DNA of 64,000 bases from Draconibacterium sediminis (GTDB lineage Bacteria; Bacteroidota; Bacteroidia; Bacteroidales; Prolixibacteraceae). Shown piece after piece: positions 52,772-62,450 of the stretch. The stretch covers positions 2,170,001 to 2,234,000 of the forward strand of contig NZ_JRHC01000001.1 of NCBI RefSeq assembly GCF_000949475.1. The letters are read 5' to 3'. Both the position numbers and the translations under genes were made by a program. Numbering within the stretch: the stretch's first letter is position 1; every line of letters starts with the position of its first letter. The notes under the pieces are model-generated. The model did no database searches, had not been told where the DNA came from, and saw nothing but the letters and a program-made list of their open reading frames with translations.

Positions 52772-52875
52772 GGGGAGGGGACTGCAAGATGTGTTTTTAT
52801 TACCATAAAAACCTTCGGTATCTTGTCTGGCAGGAGCCCCTGGTTTTGACCAGACCAACATGCAGTCCCCTCCCC
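52772..52875. other. Candidate origin of transfer (15-bp inverted repeat plus inner repeats)
   Basis: GGGGAGGGGACTGCA (52772-52786) is perfectly inverted at TGCAGTCCCCTCCCC (52861-52875). Inside, TTGTCTGG/CCAGACCAA form a second inverted repeat. It sits 22 bp upstream of mobC and near the relaxase, the usual place for oriT. The nick site cannot be read. Confidence 0.6.
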
Positions 52876-52897
52876 AAAAACAAAACGAGAGTAAACT

Positions 52898-53266
52898 ATG
52901 CGACCAAAATTACCGGAGCACGAAAAACGAACCGAGATCATCCGGCTGCTTCTCACCAAAGAGGAAAAGCAGCGACTGGATAGTTTGGTGCGTGCCGGGA
53001 AGTTTGGCTGTCGGAGTGATTATATACGCTATGCCATATTTCGGAGATCAGTTAAGAAAGAAGTTCACTTGGATCCGGAGACAAAAGAGCAGCTGAATAA
53101 TCTGGACTATGAATTGAATAGGATTGGTGTAAACCTGAACCAGCTCTCTAAAAAAATGAATTCATTTTCTACTTACAATGTTGGAGATAATGACCGACAC
53201 TTACTAAAACAGGCTTTTCAGATGATGATGCAATGCCTGGCTTTTTTACAAAAACACCTGCACTAA
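52898..53266 (+). CDS. mobC: MobC-like relaxosome accessory protein
   Basis: 122 aa. The N-terminus (ITEIIRLLLTKEEKQRLDSL) with CRSDYIRYAIFRR resembles the ribbon-helix-helix plus helix of MobC/MbpC family proteins; the C-terminal helix (NRIGVNLNQLSKKMN) is the family's conserved segment. It helps the relaxase melt and nick oriT. The relaxase gene starts 10 bp after its stop. Confidence 0.88.
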   Translation: MRPKLPEHEKRTEIIRLLLTKEEKQRLDSLVRAGKFGCRSDYIRYAIFRRSVKKEVHLDPETKEQLNNLDYELNRIGVNLNQLSKKMNSFSTYNVGDNDRHLLKQAFQMMMQCLAFLQKHLH

Positions 53267-53275
53267 GTTTTTACC

Positions 53276-54178
53276 ATGGTCATCGTAATCCATCAATCTG
53301 GCAATACTCAAAATGCTTTGTTTTACAACGAAAAGAAAGTAAAGCAGAAAAAGGCACACTTCTATAAGAGCGGCAATACGCCAACCATAAATCCTTTTGC
53401 CGGAACAAAACAAGATCGGCTGAATATTCTGAAAGAGATTGAAAATAGAAACACTCGGGTGAAAAAGAAGGGTTTGCATATTTCGGTGAATCCAACGGTA
53501 ACAGACCTGGTTAAACTGGGAGACAAGGGAATTCGTACCGAAATCGGAAACCTGATGGAGCATTTGGGCTATGGAAACCAACCATACTTTGTTTATAAGC
53601 ATTCAGACATTGACCGCACACACTTTCATATTGTTTCGACACGTATCGATTGCCAGACCGGGAAGAAAATCAAAGACAATTATGAGAAAGAGAAAACGCA
53701 ACGTTTCATTAAATCCCTGGAGCAAAAGTATGATCTTACCAAAGAACAAAACCATGTACAATCCAATTTGAAATTTTCTGCAGGTAGCAGAAACCTCAAA
53801 CAGAACCTAGAGAGTTTATTTTATCAGCTGAATCAAATCGAATCAATAACTACAAAACAGTTTTACGACAAATCGCTGGAGCTTTTTAATGTTGAGATCA
53901 GGAGATCGGGAAGGGGGCATGTTGCTTTTATCACAGATGAATTCGGGAATCCGATTCGTTACCCGATCCGGCTTTCCGAGTTTCAGGAAAGGCCAAGGTT
54001 TTATTTTACAGCAAAAGCTGAACAGGAAATCCAAATTCCGACACAGGTAATTGATCAATTTCAGTTGGCACAATGGGCGAGAGATCTGAATCGGTTGGTG
54101 GAGAAAAGTAAAGGACGTAAAAAGGAGCTAAATATGAAATATAAGGTGAAGAATAGAGATCGGGGAATGAGTCTTTGA
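53276..54178 (+). CDS. MobA/relaxase (mobilization nuclease)
   Basis: 300 aa. The three relaxase motifs can be seen: N-terminal Tyr region (NALFYNEKKV), a central stretch NLMEHLGYGNQPYFVYKHSD, and the metal-binding HxH motif DRTHFHIVSTRID. It belongs to the MOBP-like relaxases common in Bacteroidota mobilizable elements. It lacks the long C-terminal helicase/primase of conjugative relaxases, and no type IV secretion genes are in the window, so the element is mobilizable rather than self-transmissible. Confidence 0.9.
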   Translation: MVIVIHQSGNTQNALFYNEKKVKQKKAHFYKSGNTPTINPFAGTKQDRLNILKEIENRNTRVKKKGLHISVNPTVTDLVKLGDKGIRTEIGNLMEHLGYGNQPYFVYKHSDIDRTHFHIVSTRIDCQTGKKIKDNYEKEKTQRFIKSLEQKYDLTKEQNHVQSNLKFSAGSRNLKQNLESLFYQLNQIESITTKQFYDKSLELFNVEIRRSGRGHVAFITDEFGNPIRYPIRLSEFQERPRFYFTAKAEQEIQIPTQVIDQFQLAQWARDLNRLVEKSKGRKKELNMKYKVKNRDRGMSL

Positions 54179-54745
54179 AGCTAATTGTCTTGGGATTTAA
54201 GGAACCTTTCAAAATAAAGATTTATTTTATCTGATTCCCATTTTATCAACGAAAGGTTTAGTAAGGTGGAAATCAGTGGTGAGAAAATGATGGCGATTTT
54301 TATGAGCTAATTAATTGAAAATACTATAACTACCCTTAATCATAAATAATTAATCTAAAACTTTTAAAGTAGCCATAATCCTCTTCATCGACCTCCTGAT
54401 TACATGCCATAATACAATGAAGTGATGCAAACTTGTATTTATATATTCTGATAATTTTGATTATTGAGTTAATGTGTAATTTATGGATTCTCAGGAAACT
54501 GGGGATCTTTTTTGGACAAATGAAAAAATGGCGAAAATAAGAATAACTGGCTCAAGTGTTTTAGTTAGTGAATATTAGGTGGGAGTGATGGTGAAGAAAT
54601 TTTTGAATTTGAAAAAATGTAATTTGATTAAAAGTTATAGAGATCGCAAAAAAAAGGGCATTTAAATTCAGTCGTCCAACAATTATGAACAATGTAGGTT
54701 TCTCAAAAAGGAGCAATCTTTTCAATGAAACATTTCTTACAATTT

Positions 54746-54789
54746 GTTACATAAACTAAAATGCCCATAAAATCGACTTAAAATGTAAC
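54746..54789. promoter_or_regulatory. Inverted GTTACAT/ATGTAAC pair, candidate operator of the fructan operon
   Basis: GTTACAT (54746-54752) and ATGTAAC (54783-54789) form an inverted pair 30 bp apart, upstream of the -7 box at 54842. This could be a regulator site; no regulator gene is in the window. Confidence 0.45.
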
Positions 54790-54841
54790 ATTTAAAGGAG
54801 CTTTTGTATCGTTGATGGAAGCGAAACCAATAGGCGCAAAA

Positions 54842-54849
54842 TATCTTTG
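54842..54849 (+). promoter_or_regulatory. -7 promoter box of the fructan operon (TATCTTTG)
   Basis: TATCTTTG fits TAnnTTTG and lies 31 bp before the permease ATG. No -33 box with good spacing is clear. Confidence 0.5.
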
Positions 54850-54880
54850 ATTCATGATAAACCAATAATTCTGAATCGAG

Positions 54881-56215
54881 ATGAAACAACAAAATGTTTT
54901 TACAGTTGCAATTATAATCGCCTTGGGTGGTTTCCTATTTGGTTATGATATTGCTATGATGTCAGGAACCACCACTCAATTAGAAACTTTATACAATTTA
55001 AATAGCTTTTGGCTGGGTTTTACTGTGGCTGTTGCTATTATTGGGACCATCATTGGTACATTAATAATAGGTAGGCCTGCAGAAAAATATGGTCGCCGCA
55101 AATCATTAATTGTATTATCTGGTCTTTTTGCCTTATCAACTTTAGGTAGCGCTTTTGCAATAAACTGGACAATGCTTCTGGTGTGTCGTTTGATAACAGG
55201 TGTGTTACTGGGGTGTATAACAGTAGTAACTCCAATGTTTATCGCAGAGATTTCACCGGCAAAGAAACGCGGACAGCTGGTACTAATGAACCAATTTTTT
55301 GTTGTAGCTGCCATATTCTTGGCATTTGCAATTAATTATCTTCTGGCAAATATAATTGAAAGCAACTCTTGGCGTTGGATGATTGGAATCGAAGTCCTGC
55401 CTGCTACACTTTTCTTTTTATTACTGAATTTAGTTCCTGAAAGCCCACGTTGGCTAATCAATAAAGGAAGAAGCAAAGAAGCTTTAGGTGTTTTTCTACG
55501 TATAGGAGCAGAAAGACCTGAAGAGGAAGTTCGAAATGTAAAAGAATCAGTAGAACAGGGAGAGGCAATGGGACATGGCAAATTATTCGTTAAGGAAAAC
55601 CGTTTCCCAATACTAATTGCGATTCTAATTGCGGCCTTCAATCAGCTGGCAGGTATCAATGCCATAATGATTTATGCTCCGCGTGTTTTCGAGATGGCTG
55701 GCTTTGGGACCAATGCATCGCTCTTACAGTCGATTTCTGTTGGTGCAACCAACTTACTTTTCACGTTCGTAGCATTATTTTTAATTGACAAATATGGCCG
55801 TCGCACATTGCTAATGGCAGGTTCGATTGGTATGGTATTTTTCCTCGGAATGTTATCAAAAGCATTCTTTACCGAAAACTACTCGGAACTGGGTGGCTAT
55901 GGTGTCATGATTTATCTAATGGGATTTATCGCCTTCTTCGCATTTTCGCAAGGTGCTGTACTTTGGGTCGTTATCTCAGAAATCTTCCCAAACAAAGTTC
56001 GCTCTCAAGGACAAGCGCTTGGAAGCTTTACCCATTGGATTTTTGCAGCTGCCTTAATTTGGGGCTTTCCAGTACTGAACAATACTGTTGGTGGAGGTAT
56101 TTCATTCGGTTTTTTCACAATAATGATGGTTTTACATTTCGTCTTTGCATGGAAAATACTTCCTGAAACTAAAGGAAAATCATTGGAAGACATTCAAAAA
56201 GAGCTAATACGATAA
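54881..56215 (+). CDS. MFS sugar porter (probable fructose/hexose permease)
   Basis: 444 aa with 12 membrane helices. Sugar porter signatures: GYDIAMMSG, GRPAEKYGRRKSL, PESPRWLINKGR, FNQLAGINAIMIYAPRVFE, DKYGRRTLL and PETKGKSLEDI. The first of five genes on the + strand. Followed after 13 bp by a PfkB kinase, and the whole set resembles a fructan locus, so fructose is the likely substrate. Confidence 0.9.
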   Translation: MKQQNVFTVAIIIALGGFLFGYDIAMMSGTTTQLETLYNLNSFWLGFTVAVAIIGTIIGTLIIGRPAEKYGRRKSLIVLSGLFALSTLGSAFAINWTMLLVCRLITGVLLGCITVVTPMFIAEISPAKKRGQLVLMNQFFVVAAIFLAFAINYLLANIIESNSWRWMIGIEVLPATLFFLLLNLVPESPRWLINKGRSKEALGVFLRIGAERPEEEVRNVKESVEQGEAMGHGKLFVKENRFPILIAILIAAFNQLAGINAIMIYAPRVFEMAGFGTNASLLQSISVGATNLLFTFVALFLIDKYGRRTLLMAGSIGMVFFLGMLSKAFFTENYSELGGYGVMIYLMGFIAFFAFSQGAVLWVVISEIFPNKVRSQGQALGSFTHWIFAAALIWGFPVLNNTVGGGISFGFFTIMMVLHFVFAWKILPETKGKSLEDIQKELIR

Positions 56216-56228
56216 TAATCACTTTAAA

Positions 56229-57125
56229 ATGGATATAAAAAATAACGAAATTTTGTGTATTGGAGAGGTGCTGTGGGATTGTCTACCATCGGGAGCAAAG
56301 CCTGGAGGAGCGCCAATGAATGTAGCACTTCATTTAAATGCAATTGGGTTAGATGTGGCTATTGCGAGCAGAATTGGGAACGACGAGTCAGGTAAAAAAC
56401 TGAAAGATTTTCTAAAAAGGTCTGGTGTTACTACGAAATACATCCAAACCGATGAATTTCTTTCAACCAGTGAGGTTTTGGTCCATCTGGATGATAATAA
56501 TAACGCTACCTATGAGATTTGTGAACCGGTTGCCTGGGACAGTATTCTTTTAACTGACGAATTAGTCAAAAAAGCAAAAAGTTCAGGCTTGGTTATATAC
56601 GGTTCCTTGGCTTCACGTAATCCACTAACGCGAAAGACCATTCTGAAAATGTTGGATAATGAAGGTATTAACCTTATTGATGTAAACTTCCGTGAACCTT
56701 ATGATTCTCAAGAAGTCGTTGAACAGCTACTGGAAAAAACCGATATAGTAAAATTAAACGATGATGAACTAGTGGTTTTTGCGCAGTGGTACAACAAACA
56801 TAAAGACGATGAAAAAAGTCTGATAAGGTGGTTTGTAGCACATTACAATATAAAAATGGTTTGCTTAACGAAGGGCGAAAATGGTGCTTTGTTGTATTGC
56901 AATGGCGAATTTTATGAACACCCTGGTTTTAAAGTAAATGCGGTTGATACCGTTGGTGCAGGAGACGCATTTCTTGCCGGATTAATTGCATCTCTTCTAA
57001 ATAAAAAAGAACCTGCCGATGCATTGGCTTTTGCTTGTGCAACAGGAGCATTTGTTGCATCAAAAGAAGGAGCGACTCCAAGGTACGACATGGCTGAAAT
57101 TAATGAAATTTTATCAGGAAACTAA
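56229..57125 (+). CDS. Fructokinase-like PfkB carbohydrate kinase
   Basis: 298 aa. The PfkB family signatures are KPGGAPMNVALHL near the N-terminus (sugar-binding GG) and DTVGAGDAFLAGL near the C-terminus (catalytic Asp and anion hole). GEVLWDCLPSGAKPGG is typical of bacterial fructokinases. It would phosphorylate the fructose released by GH32 and imported by the upstream permease. Fructose specificity comes from context. Confidence 0.9.
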   Translation: MDIKNNEILCIGEVLWDCLPSGAKPGGAPMNVALHLNAIGLDVAIASRIGNDESGKKLKDFLKRSGVTTKYIQTDEFLSTSEVLVHLDDNNNATYEICEPVAWDSILLTDELVKKAKSSGLVIYGSLASRNPLTRKTILKMLDNEGINLIDVNFREPYDSQEVVEQLLEKTDIVKLNDDELVVFAQWYNKHKDDEKSLIRWFVAHYNIKMVCLTKGENGALLYCNGEFYEHPGFKVNAVDTVGAGDAFLAGLIASLLNKKEPADALAFACATGAFVASKEGATPRYDMAEINEILSGN

Positions 57126-57137
57126 ATAGGGAACAAA

Positions 57138-59339
57138 ATGAAACTAATCATTCTAATTATTTCATCTTTATTCATTGCTGCTTTTTCTTTATCGTGTAGC
57201 GATGATGATGGACCACTTCCTCCGGTAGTCACTCCTGAAGAAACGATTGAGGAAGTAGTTGCGTTTAAGTTTAATGAAACCTCCGGGAATAGCACCGTCG
57301 AATCGAATACCAACAATAACTACGAAATATTGGGTAACGGTATTAACCGAATGCCTGGCGTATTGGGTAATGGATTGTTTTTCGATGGCTTGTCAAGCCA
57401 GATAACTGGGACATTGTCTAGCAGTATTCTTCCTAAAAGTCAGTTTAGTTTGTCTTTATGGGTTTCACCCAAATCGTATCCTATAAGCACATCTGCTATG
57501 TTGGCACTGACTTCTGAGGGCTCGAATACTGGAGTGATGGTAGGTATAAATAAGTTTGGTCAGATAGTAGTGAACTACTTTATAAATGGAGTCTCGTATG
57601 AACATGTAACTGCCGAAAGTCTGCCAAAAAATGCATGGAGCTCTGTGATGGTAAGCATTAGTCCCAAAAACGGTTTATTGAAGATCTTTCTTGATAAAAC
57701 GATTATTAAAAATACTACTATCCCGAACGGAAACATCTCATGGCCAGCAGGCAACACTTCGTTCATTATTGGGAAAAATACAAAAGGTGAGCAGATTGGC
57801 ATTTATGATATTGACTATTTCTCAGGAGCCATAGATGAGTTAATGATATTTTCTGGTCAATTAACTCAAGAAATTGTAAATTCTGAATATAGTAAGTATA
57901 GCCCACCATCGCCTCCGGTATCCTATCAATTGGATATTAATTATTCTGATAACTTTTATCGGCCGATATATCACGCTCTTCCCGATTATGGATGGGCAAA
58001 TGAATCTTACGGACTAATATACCATCAGAATAAATACCACATGTTCTTTCAGAAAAATGAAGTTTTTCTGGGAATCGCTCAACAAAATTGGGGGCACTTC
58101 ACAAGTTCTAACCTTGTAGATTGGGATGAACAGAATGCCGTTTTATGGCCTGATGAAGGATGGGATAATTTTGGCATATGGTCAGGCTGTGCAATTATAC
58201 TTAACGATGGTACTCCCGCAGTTGCATATACAGGTGTTGATGGGGTTAAGGCAGGTATCGGTACTGCAACATCCTCCGATAATTATCAGACACTTGTTAA
58301 AGATTCGTATAATCCAGTAATTCCTTTCGCACCATATCAGGTAGATATGGATTTTAGAGATCCGTATATCTGGAAAAAAGATGGTACCTACCACATGGTA
58401 GTTGGTAGTGGAATATCATCAATAGGTGGTAATCTTGTTTATTATAAAAGTGAAGATTTTAAGAATTGGAATTATGAAAGAATAGCCTTTCAGGGGCGGA
58501 AGAGTGAAGGAGAAGGAGCTTTTTGGGAAATGCCTGTTGTTTATGAATTCCCTAATGGAAAAGAAATGCTTTTAGTTCAAAAAACTCCCGATGCGACTCC
58601 GGCCATTACAACATATTGGATCGGACAATTCGAAAACGGTGTATTCACTCCTGATTTCGAAAAGGCTAAAAAATTAGAGGTTGTCAATGGATTTTTGTCA
58701 CCGACGGTAACAGAGGATAAAGAAGGGTTAATAACAGCCATCGGAATTATCCCAGACGAGGTGGATGCACAATTCCAAATGGAGCAAGGATGGGCTCATT
58801 TATTCAGCGTACCTCAGGTTTGGGAATTAGATGAATCGAATACAATTGTAATTAAACCTCACCCTAATCTGGAGACCTTAAGGGGAGACCAAAAAACATT
58901 CACTGGTCTTACATTAGAAGCCACTGGAAGCAACTATCTAAATAATTATAATGAACGTCATTTTGAACTGAACGCAACTATTAATACTGGCGATGCTAAT
59001 CAGGTAGGATTTATTTTCGGAAAATCTCCTGATGGTAAGGAAGAATATAAAGTATACTACGATTTTACAACACAACAGTGGGTGGTTGACGCTTCAAAAT
59101 CATCACTTAGTTCATTGGTTCGAAAAGACATTAGGACTGGTTACTATCCTGTTAAACAAGGAGATGTAGTTGATGTGCGTGTTTTTATTGATGGATCGGT
59201 TTTGGAAGTATTTGTAGATAATCAATCACATTTTACAGGACGTTTTTTCCCAACACTTGCTAATGCAACCGGGGTCGACATGTTTGCCAACGGAGGAACT
59301 GCAACGGCCGATGTAACAGTTTTTAAAATTACTAACTAA
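57138..59339 (+). CDS. LamG-GH32 fructan hydrolase lipoprotein with altered nucleophile motif
   Basis: 733 aa. A lipoprotein signal ends at Cys20 (SLSC followed by SDDDG), indicating outer-membrane anchoring. Residues about 40-250 form a LamG/concanavalin-like domain. The GH32 five-bladed core starts about 270 and the C-terminal beta-sandwich about 560. The nucleophile motif is GWANESYGL (286-292), where the family consensus is WMNDPNG: the nucleophile Asp position holds Glu289. The RDP motif (FRDPYIW, D408) and acid/base Glu in WEMPVV (E464) are kept. Activity may be altered or lost. Expected substrate is levan or inulin. Confidence 0.9.
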   Translation: MKLIILIISSLFIAAFSLSCSDDDGPLPPVVTPEETIEEVVAFKFNETSGNSTVESNTNNNYEILGNGINRMPGVLGNGLFFDGLSSQITGTLSSSILPKSQFSLSLWVSPKSYPISTSAMLALTSEGSNTGVMVGINKFGQIVVNYFINGVSYEHVTAESLPKNAWSSVMVSISPKNGLLKIFLDKTIIKNTTIPNGNISWPAGNTSFIIGKNTKGEQIGIYDIDYFSGAIDELMIFSGQLTQEIVNSEYSKYSPPSPPVSYQLDINYSDNFYRPIYHALPDYGWANESYGLIYHQNKYHMFFQKNEVFLGIAQQNWGHFTSSNLVDWDEQNAVLWPDEGWDNFGIWSGCAIILNDGTPAVAYTGVDGVKAGIGTATSSDNYQTLVKDSYNPVIPFAPYQVDMDFRDPYIWKKDGTYHMVVGSGISSIGGNLVYYKSEDFKNWNYERIAFQGRKSEGEGAFWEMPVVYEFPNGKEMLLVQKTPDATPAITTYWIGQFENGVFTPDFEKAKKLEVVNGFLSPTVTEDKEGLITAIGIIPDEVDAQFQMEQGWAHLFSVPQVWELDESNTIVIKPHPNLETLRGDQKTFTGLTLEATGSNYLNNYNERHFELNATINTGDANQVGFIFGKSPDGKEEYKVYYDFTTQQWVVDASKSSLSSLVRKDIRTGYYPVKQGDVVDVRVFIDGSVLEVFVDNQSHFTGRFFPTLANATGVDMFANGGTATADVTVFKITN

Positions 59340-59350
59340 AGATAATTAAA

Positions 59351-62300
59351 ATGAAGAATGCAATGAAAAGCTTATGTTTTACATTAATGTTTTTTACTTC
59401 GCTGTTATCTTTTGCGCAACAACGCACCATTTCCGGAACAATAAAATCCGGTGATGGTGAGCCATTGCCTGGCGCTACTGTTGTCGTAAAAGGTACAACG
59501 AATGGGACAATTTCGAATTTTGATGGTAACTATCAAATTCAGGTTGGTCAAGGTGATACTTTACTAGTTACCTTTATTGGTTTCAAAGAAGTATCCGCCG
59601 TTGTAGGCTCTGAGAGTATCTATGATTTTATTTTAATAGAAGACACCGAGCAATTGGAAGAAGTGGTTGTTACGGGGTATGCAGTTGAAAAGAAATCAGA
59701 CATAACGGGAGCAATTTCGATCGTGAAAACCGAAGAATTGGACATGGTTTCTACTCCTAATGTGATCTCGAAACTACAGGGTAGAGTACCGGGCTTAACC
59801 CTCACTTCTTCTGGAGTTCCCGGAGGTAACGACACCCAAATTTCTATACGTGGTTTAACTTCAGTATTTGGAGGAACTGGCCCGCTTTGGGTAATTGATG
59901 GTGTACAAACAACATCTCCGGCAGGTTTAAATCCTAATGATATTGGCAGTATTCAGGTACTTAAAGATGCGGCTTCAGCAGGTATTTACGGTACAGAAGC
60001 AGCTAGAGGTGTAATTATTGTGACAACCAAACAAGCCGAAAGCGGAAAAGCCAAAATAACATTAGACAGTAGGGTGACTCTGAATACCGTCCGTGACAAT
60101 TTTAGTGTGTTAGGCTCGCAGGAATGGTTAGATGTAAGATATATTGCCCAAGGAAATGTTCCTGTTACCGCAGGTAATATAACTTATACTCCAGGTACGC
60201 CTTTACCTGAGTTTTTAGATTCAGATAATAACCTAAGGGTGTCAAATACTGACTGGATAAATGTTATTCTGAAAAATTCCATTTCCACCACTACTGACTT
60301 TGGTTATTCAAATGGTAGTGAGAGGTATAAAGTTTTTATGGGACTGGGGTATAGTAAAGACGATGGGGTGATAGAGCATACTTACTACGAACGTACAAAC
60401 TTCAGGTTAAATTCCAGCGTTAATTTCTTCAATAATAGACTTACAATCGGTGAAAACCTTACAGTATCAAATTTTCAGGAAGTTAAAGGCAACTCGATGG
60501 AAGATGCCTTGTTACAAAATCCATTGATTCCAGTATATGGCGAAGATGGAACTTGGGGAGGCCCTGTTGGAGCTGGTCTTCAGGACAAATGGAATCCATT
60601 GGCAATTTTATACATTAACAGGAATAATGTACAGAAAACCTGGAGAACCTTTGGTAATATTTATGCCGACCTAACTATTGTTGAGGGATTAAAATTCAGT
60701 ACGAAACTTAACTTCGATAATAATCGCTTTAAGTTTAACGAGCAGACAGAAGCCTTTAATCAGAATGGAAGTATCTTAGGAAACTTGGTGTATTTGTCTG
60801 GTGGAGAAGAGGTTGCTCGTTATTCCCGAAATAGAAATAACATGGACACCTATATCTTTACGAATCTGTTAACCTATGGTCGCGAGTTAGGTGTACATTC
60901 ATTAAACGCATTTGTAGGTCACGAGGTATATCGAAAAGACCAGGATAACAGTTATTATCGTGTTCAGGTTCCTTATGGTACGGAGGTTGATTTTGAAAAT
61001 ATTGAAGCCTACGATATTCTTGCAGATAATAGTAATCTTGATGCTTATGGAATAGGTGCAGATAGCAGAAGAGAGTCTGTGTTTGCAAAAGCATCATACG
61101 ACTTTAAAGACAAATATTACCTTTCTGCCAGTATTAGACGAGATGGCTCTTCTCGCTTTGGTCGCAATAATAGGTATGCCATTTTCCCAACAGCTTCGAT
61201 TGGATGGACTATAAGTAACGAAAATTTTCTATTAAACAGTGAAATCGTAAATAACTTAAAACTCAGAGCTTCTTGGGGAGCTAATGGTAATGCCGACATT
61301 CTTGAATATGCACAATATTCTATTTACCAGCAAGCCATAGAGAATAGTAATTATGATTTAAACGGTGGTGGTAGTGGTGAAATTGATTTAGGTGTATCTC
61401 CCAATCAAGTCGGTAACCCGGATTTAAAATGGGAACAATCCTATCAAACCAATGTGGGAGTAGATGCAAGTTTATTCAACAATAGAATAAGCTTAGTATT
61501 AGATTTATACGAAAAGAAAACCTCTGATTTATTATTACAGGTCATTCAGCCTTCTGTATTGGGAGAGGCCGGCAAAACTTTATTTTTTAATGCAGGTGAT
61601 ATGACCAATAAGGGGATCGATGTGGTACTAGGCTATAGGTCCTCTCCACAAAAAGCATTTACTTTTGGAGCCGATCTCACATTCTCTGCTTATGAAAATG
61701 AAGTAACAGATCTAAGCAGCTCAGATAATTTCATTTTAGAAGGGGTGTCTTATACAGGAGTTGGACATCCAATTGGTTCCTATTTTGGGTATATCGCCGA
61801 TGGTTTATTCAGGACTCCGGAAGAAGTGGCTGTACATGCAGTACAACCTGGAAAAGCTTTAGGAAACATCAGGTACCGAGACCTTAATGGAGATGGAGTG
61901 ATTAACCAGGATGATAGAACAATTATAGGAAATCCACATCCCGATTTTATTTACGGAATAAATCTATATGCAGGTTATAGGAGCTGGGAATTTAATGTGT
62001 TTTTTGATGGAAGACAGGGTAATGACATGTATAATGCTCAACGCGAAATGCTTGACTTTACATACTTTGGTTTTAATCATGGAAGAAACACTTTAGATGC
62101 CTGGGCTGTCGATAATGCTAATTCTCTTATTCCTGGATTAAGTACCTCAGATGTAAACGATCAAAAAAGAGCTTCTACATATTTTGTTGAAGATGGTTCT
62201 TATTTTAGGCTAAAGAGTGTCAATATTGGGTATAACTTTTCAACTAAAACAGACAGCTTTTTTAAGAAATTGGGACTTGATGCTGGTAAATTCTATGTAC

Positions 62301-62446
62301 AGGCAGAAAACCTGATGACCATAACTTCTTTTACAGGGTTTGACTACGAAGTGCCTGGGCTTAGCAGGACAGGCATTGGTATTGCAGGAATGGGTGTGTA
62401 CCCACACACTAAAACGTATAGTTTCGGACTTAACCTACAATTTTAA
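59351..62446 (+). CDS. SusC/RagA-family TonB-dependent outer membrane transporter
   Basis: 1031 aa. A signal peptide (FTLMFFTSLLSFAQQ) is followed by a carboxypeptidase-regulatory-like domain (about 25-105: ISGTIKSGDGEPLPGATVVVKGTTNGTIS), the linker motif LEEVVVTGYA, a TonB plug (about 115-230) and a 22-strand barrel ending in an aromatic terminal strand (FGLNLQF). It imports oligosaccharides, here likely fructo-oligosaccharides, with the SusD partner. The start is 12 bp after the GH32 stop. Confidence 0.95.
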   Translation: MKNAMKSLCFTLMFFTSLLSFAQQRTISGTIKSGDGEPLPGATVVVKGTTNGTISNFDGNYQIQVGQGDTLLVTFIGFKEVSAVVGSESIYDFILIEDTEQLEEVVVTGYAVEKKSDITGAISIVKTEELDMVSTPNVISKLQGRVPGLTLTSSGVPGGNDTQISIRGLTSVFGGTGPLWVIDGVQTTSPAGLNPNDIGSIQVLKDAASAGIYGTEAARGVIIVTTKQAESGKAKITLDSRVTLNTVRDNFSVLGSQEWLDVRYIAQGNVPVTAGNITYTPGTPLPEFLDSDNNLRVSNTDWINVILKNSISTTTDFGYSNGSERYKVFMGLGYSKDDGVIEHTYYERTNFRLNSSVNFFNNRLTIGENLTVSNFQEVKGNSMEDALLQNPLIPVYGEDGTWGGPVGAGLQDKWNPLAILYINRNNVQKTWRTFGNIYADLTIVEGLKFSTKLNFDNNRFKFNEQTEAFNQNGSILGNLVYLSGGEEVARYSRNRNNMDTYIFTNLLTYGRELGVHSLNAFVGHEVYRKDQDNSYYRVQVPYGTEVDFENIEAYDILADNSNLDAYGIGADSRRESVFAKASYDFKDKYYLSASIRRDGSSRFGRNNRYAIFPTASIGWTISNENFLLNSEIVNNLKLRASWGANGNADILEYAQYSIYQQAIENSNYDLNGGGSGEIDLGVSPNQVGNPDLKWEQSYQTNVGVDASLFNNRISLVLDLYEKKTSDLLLQVIQPSVLGEAGKTLFFNAGDMTNKGIDVVLGYRSSPQKAFTFGADLTFSAYENEVTDLSSSDNFILEGVSYTGVGHPIGSYFGYIADGLFRTPEEVAVHAVQPGKALGNIRYRDLNGDGVINQDDRTIIGNPHPDFIYGINLYAGYRSWEFNVFFDGRQGNDMYNAQREMLDFTYFGFNHGRNTLDAWAVDNANSLIPGLSTSDVNDQKRASTYFVEDGSYFRLKSVNIGYNFSTKTDSFFKKLGLDAGKFYVQAENLMTITSFTGFDYEVPGLSRTGIGIAGMGVYPHTKTYSFGLNLQF

Positions 62447-62450
62447 AAAG

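Larger units (their letters stand above)
54179..54880. other. 700-bp gene-free region between element and fructan locus
   Basis: No gene is seen. It holds CGACCTCCTGATTA (54389-54402), a 13/14 match to the tRNA-Met fragment sequence CGACCTCATGATTA at 47654-47667, in direct orientation, so it is a candidate second att core. The rest is AT-rich with the control sites of the downstream operon. Confidence 0.5.

Noticed and set aside
54179..54880. Intact tRNA-Met at the right end of the mobile element
   Set aside because: No cloverleaf or tRNA 5' half can be read on either strand in this region.
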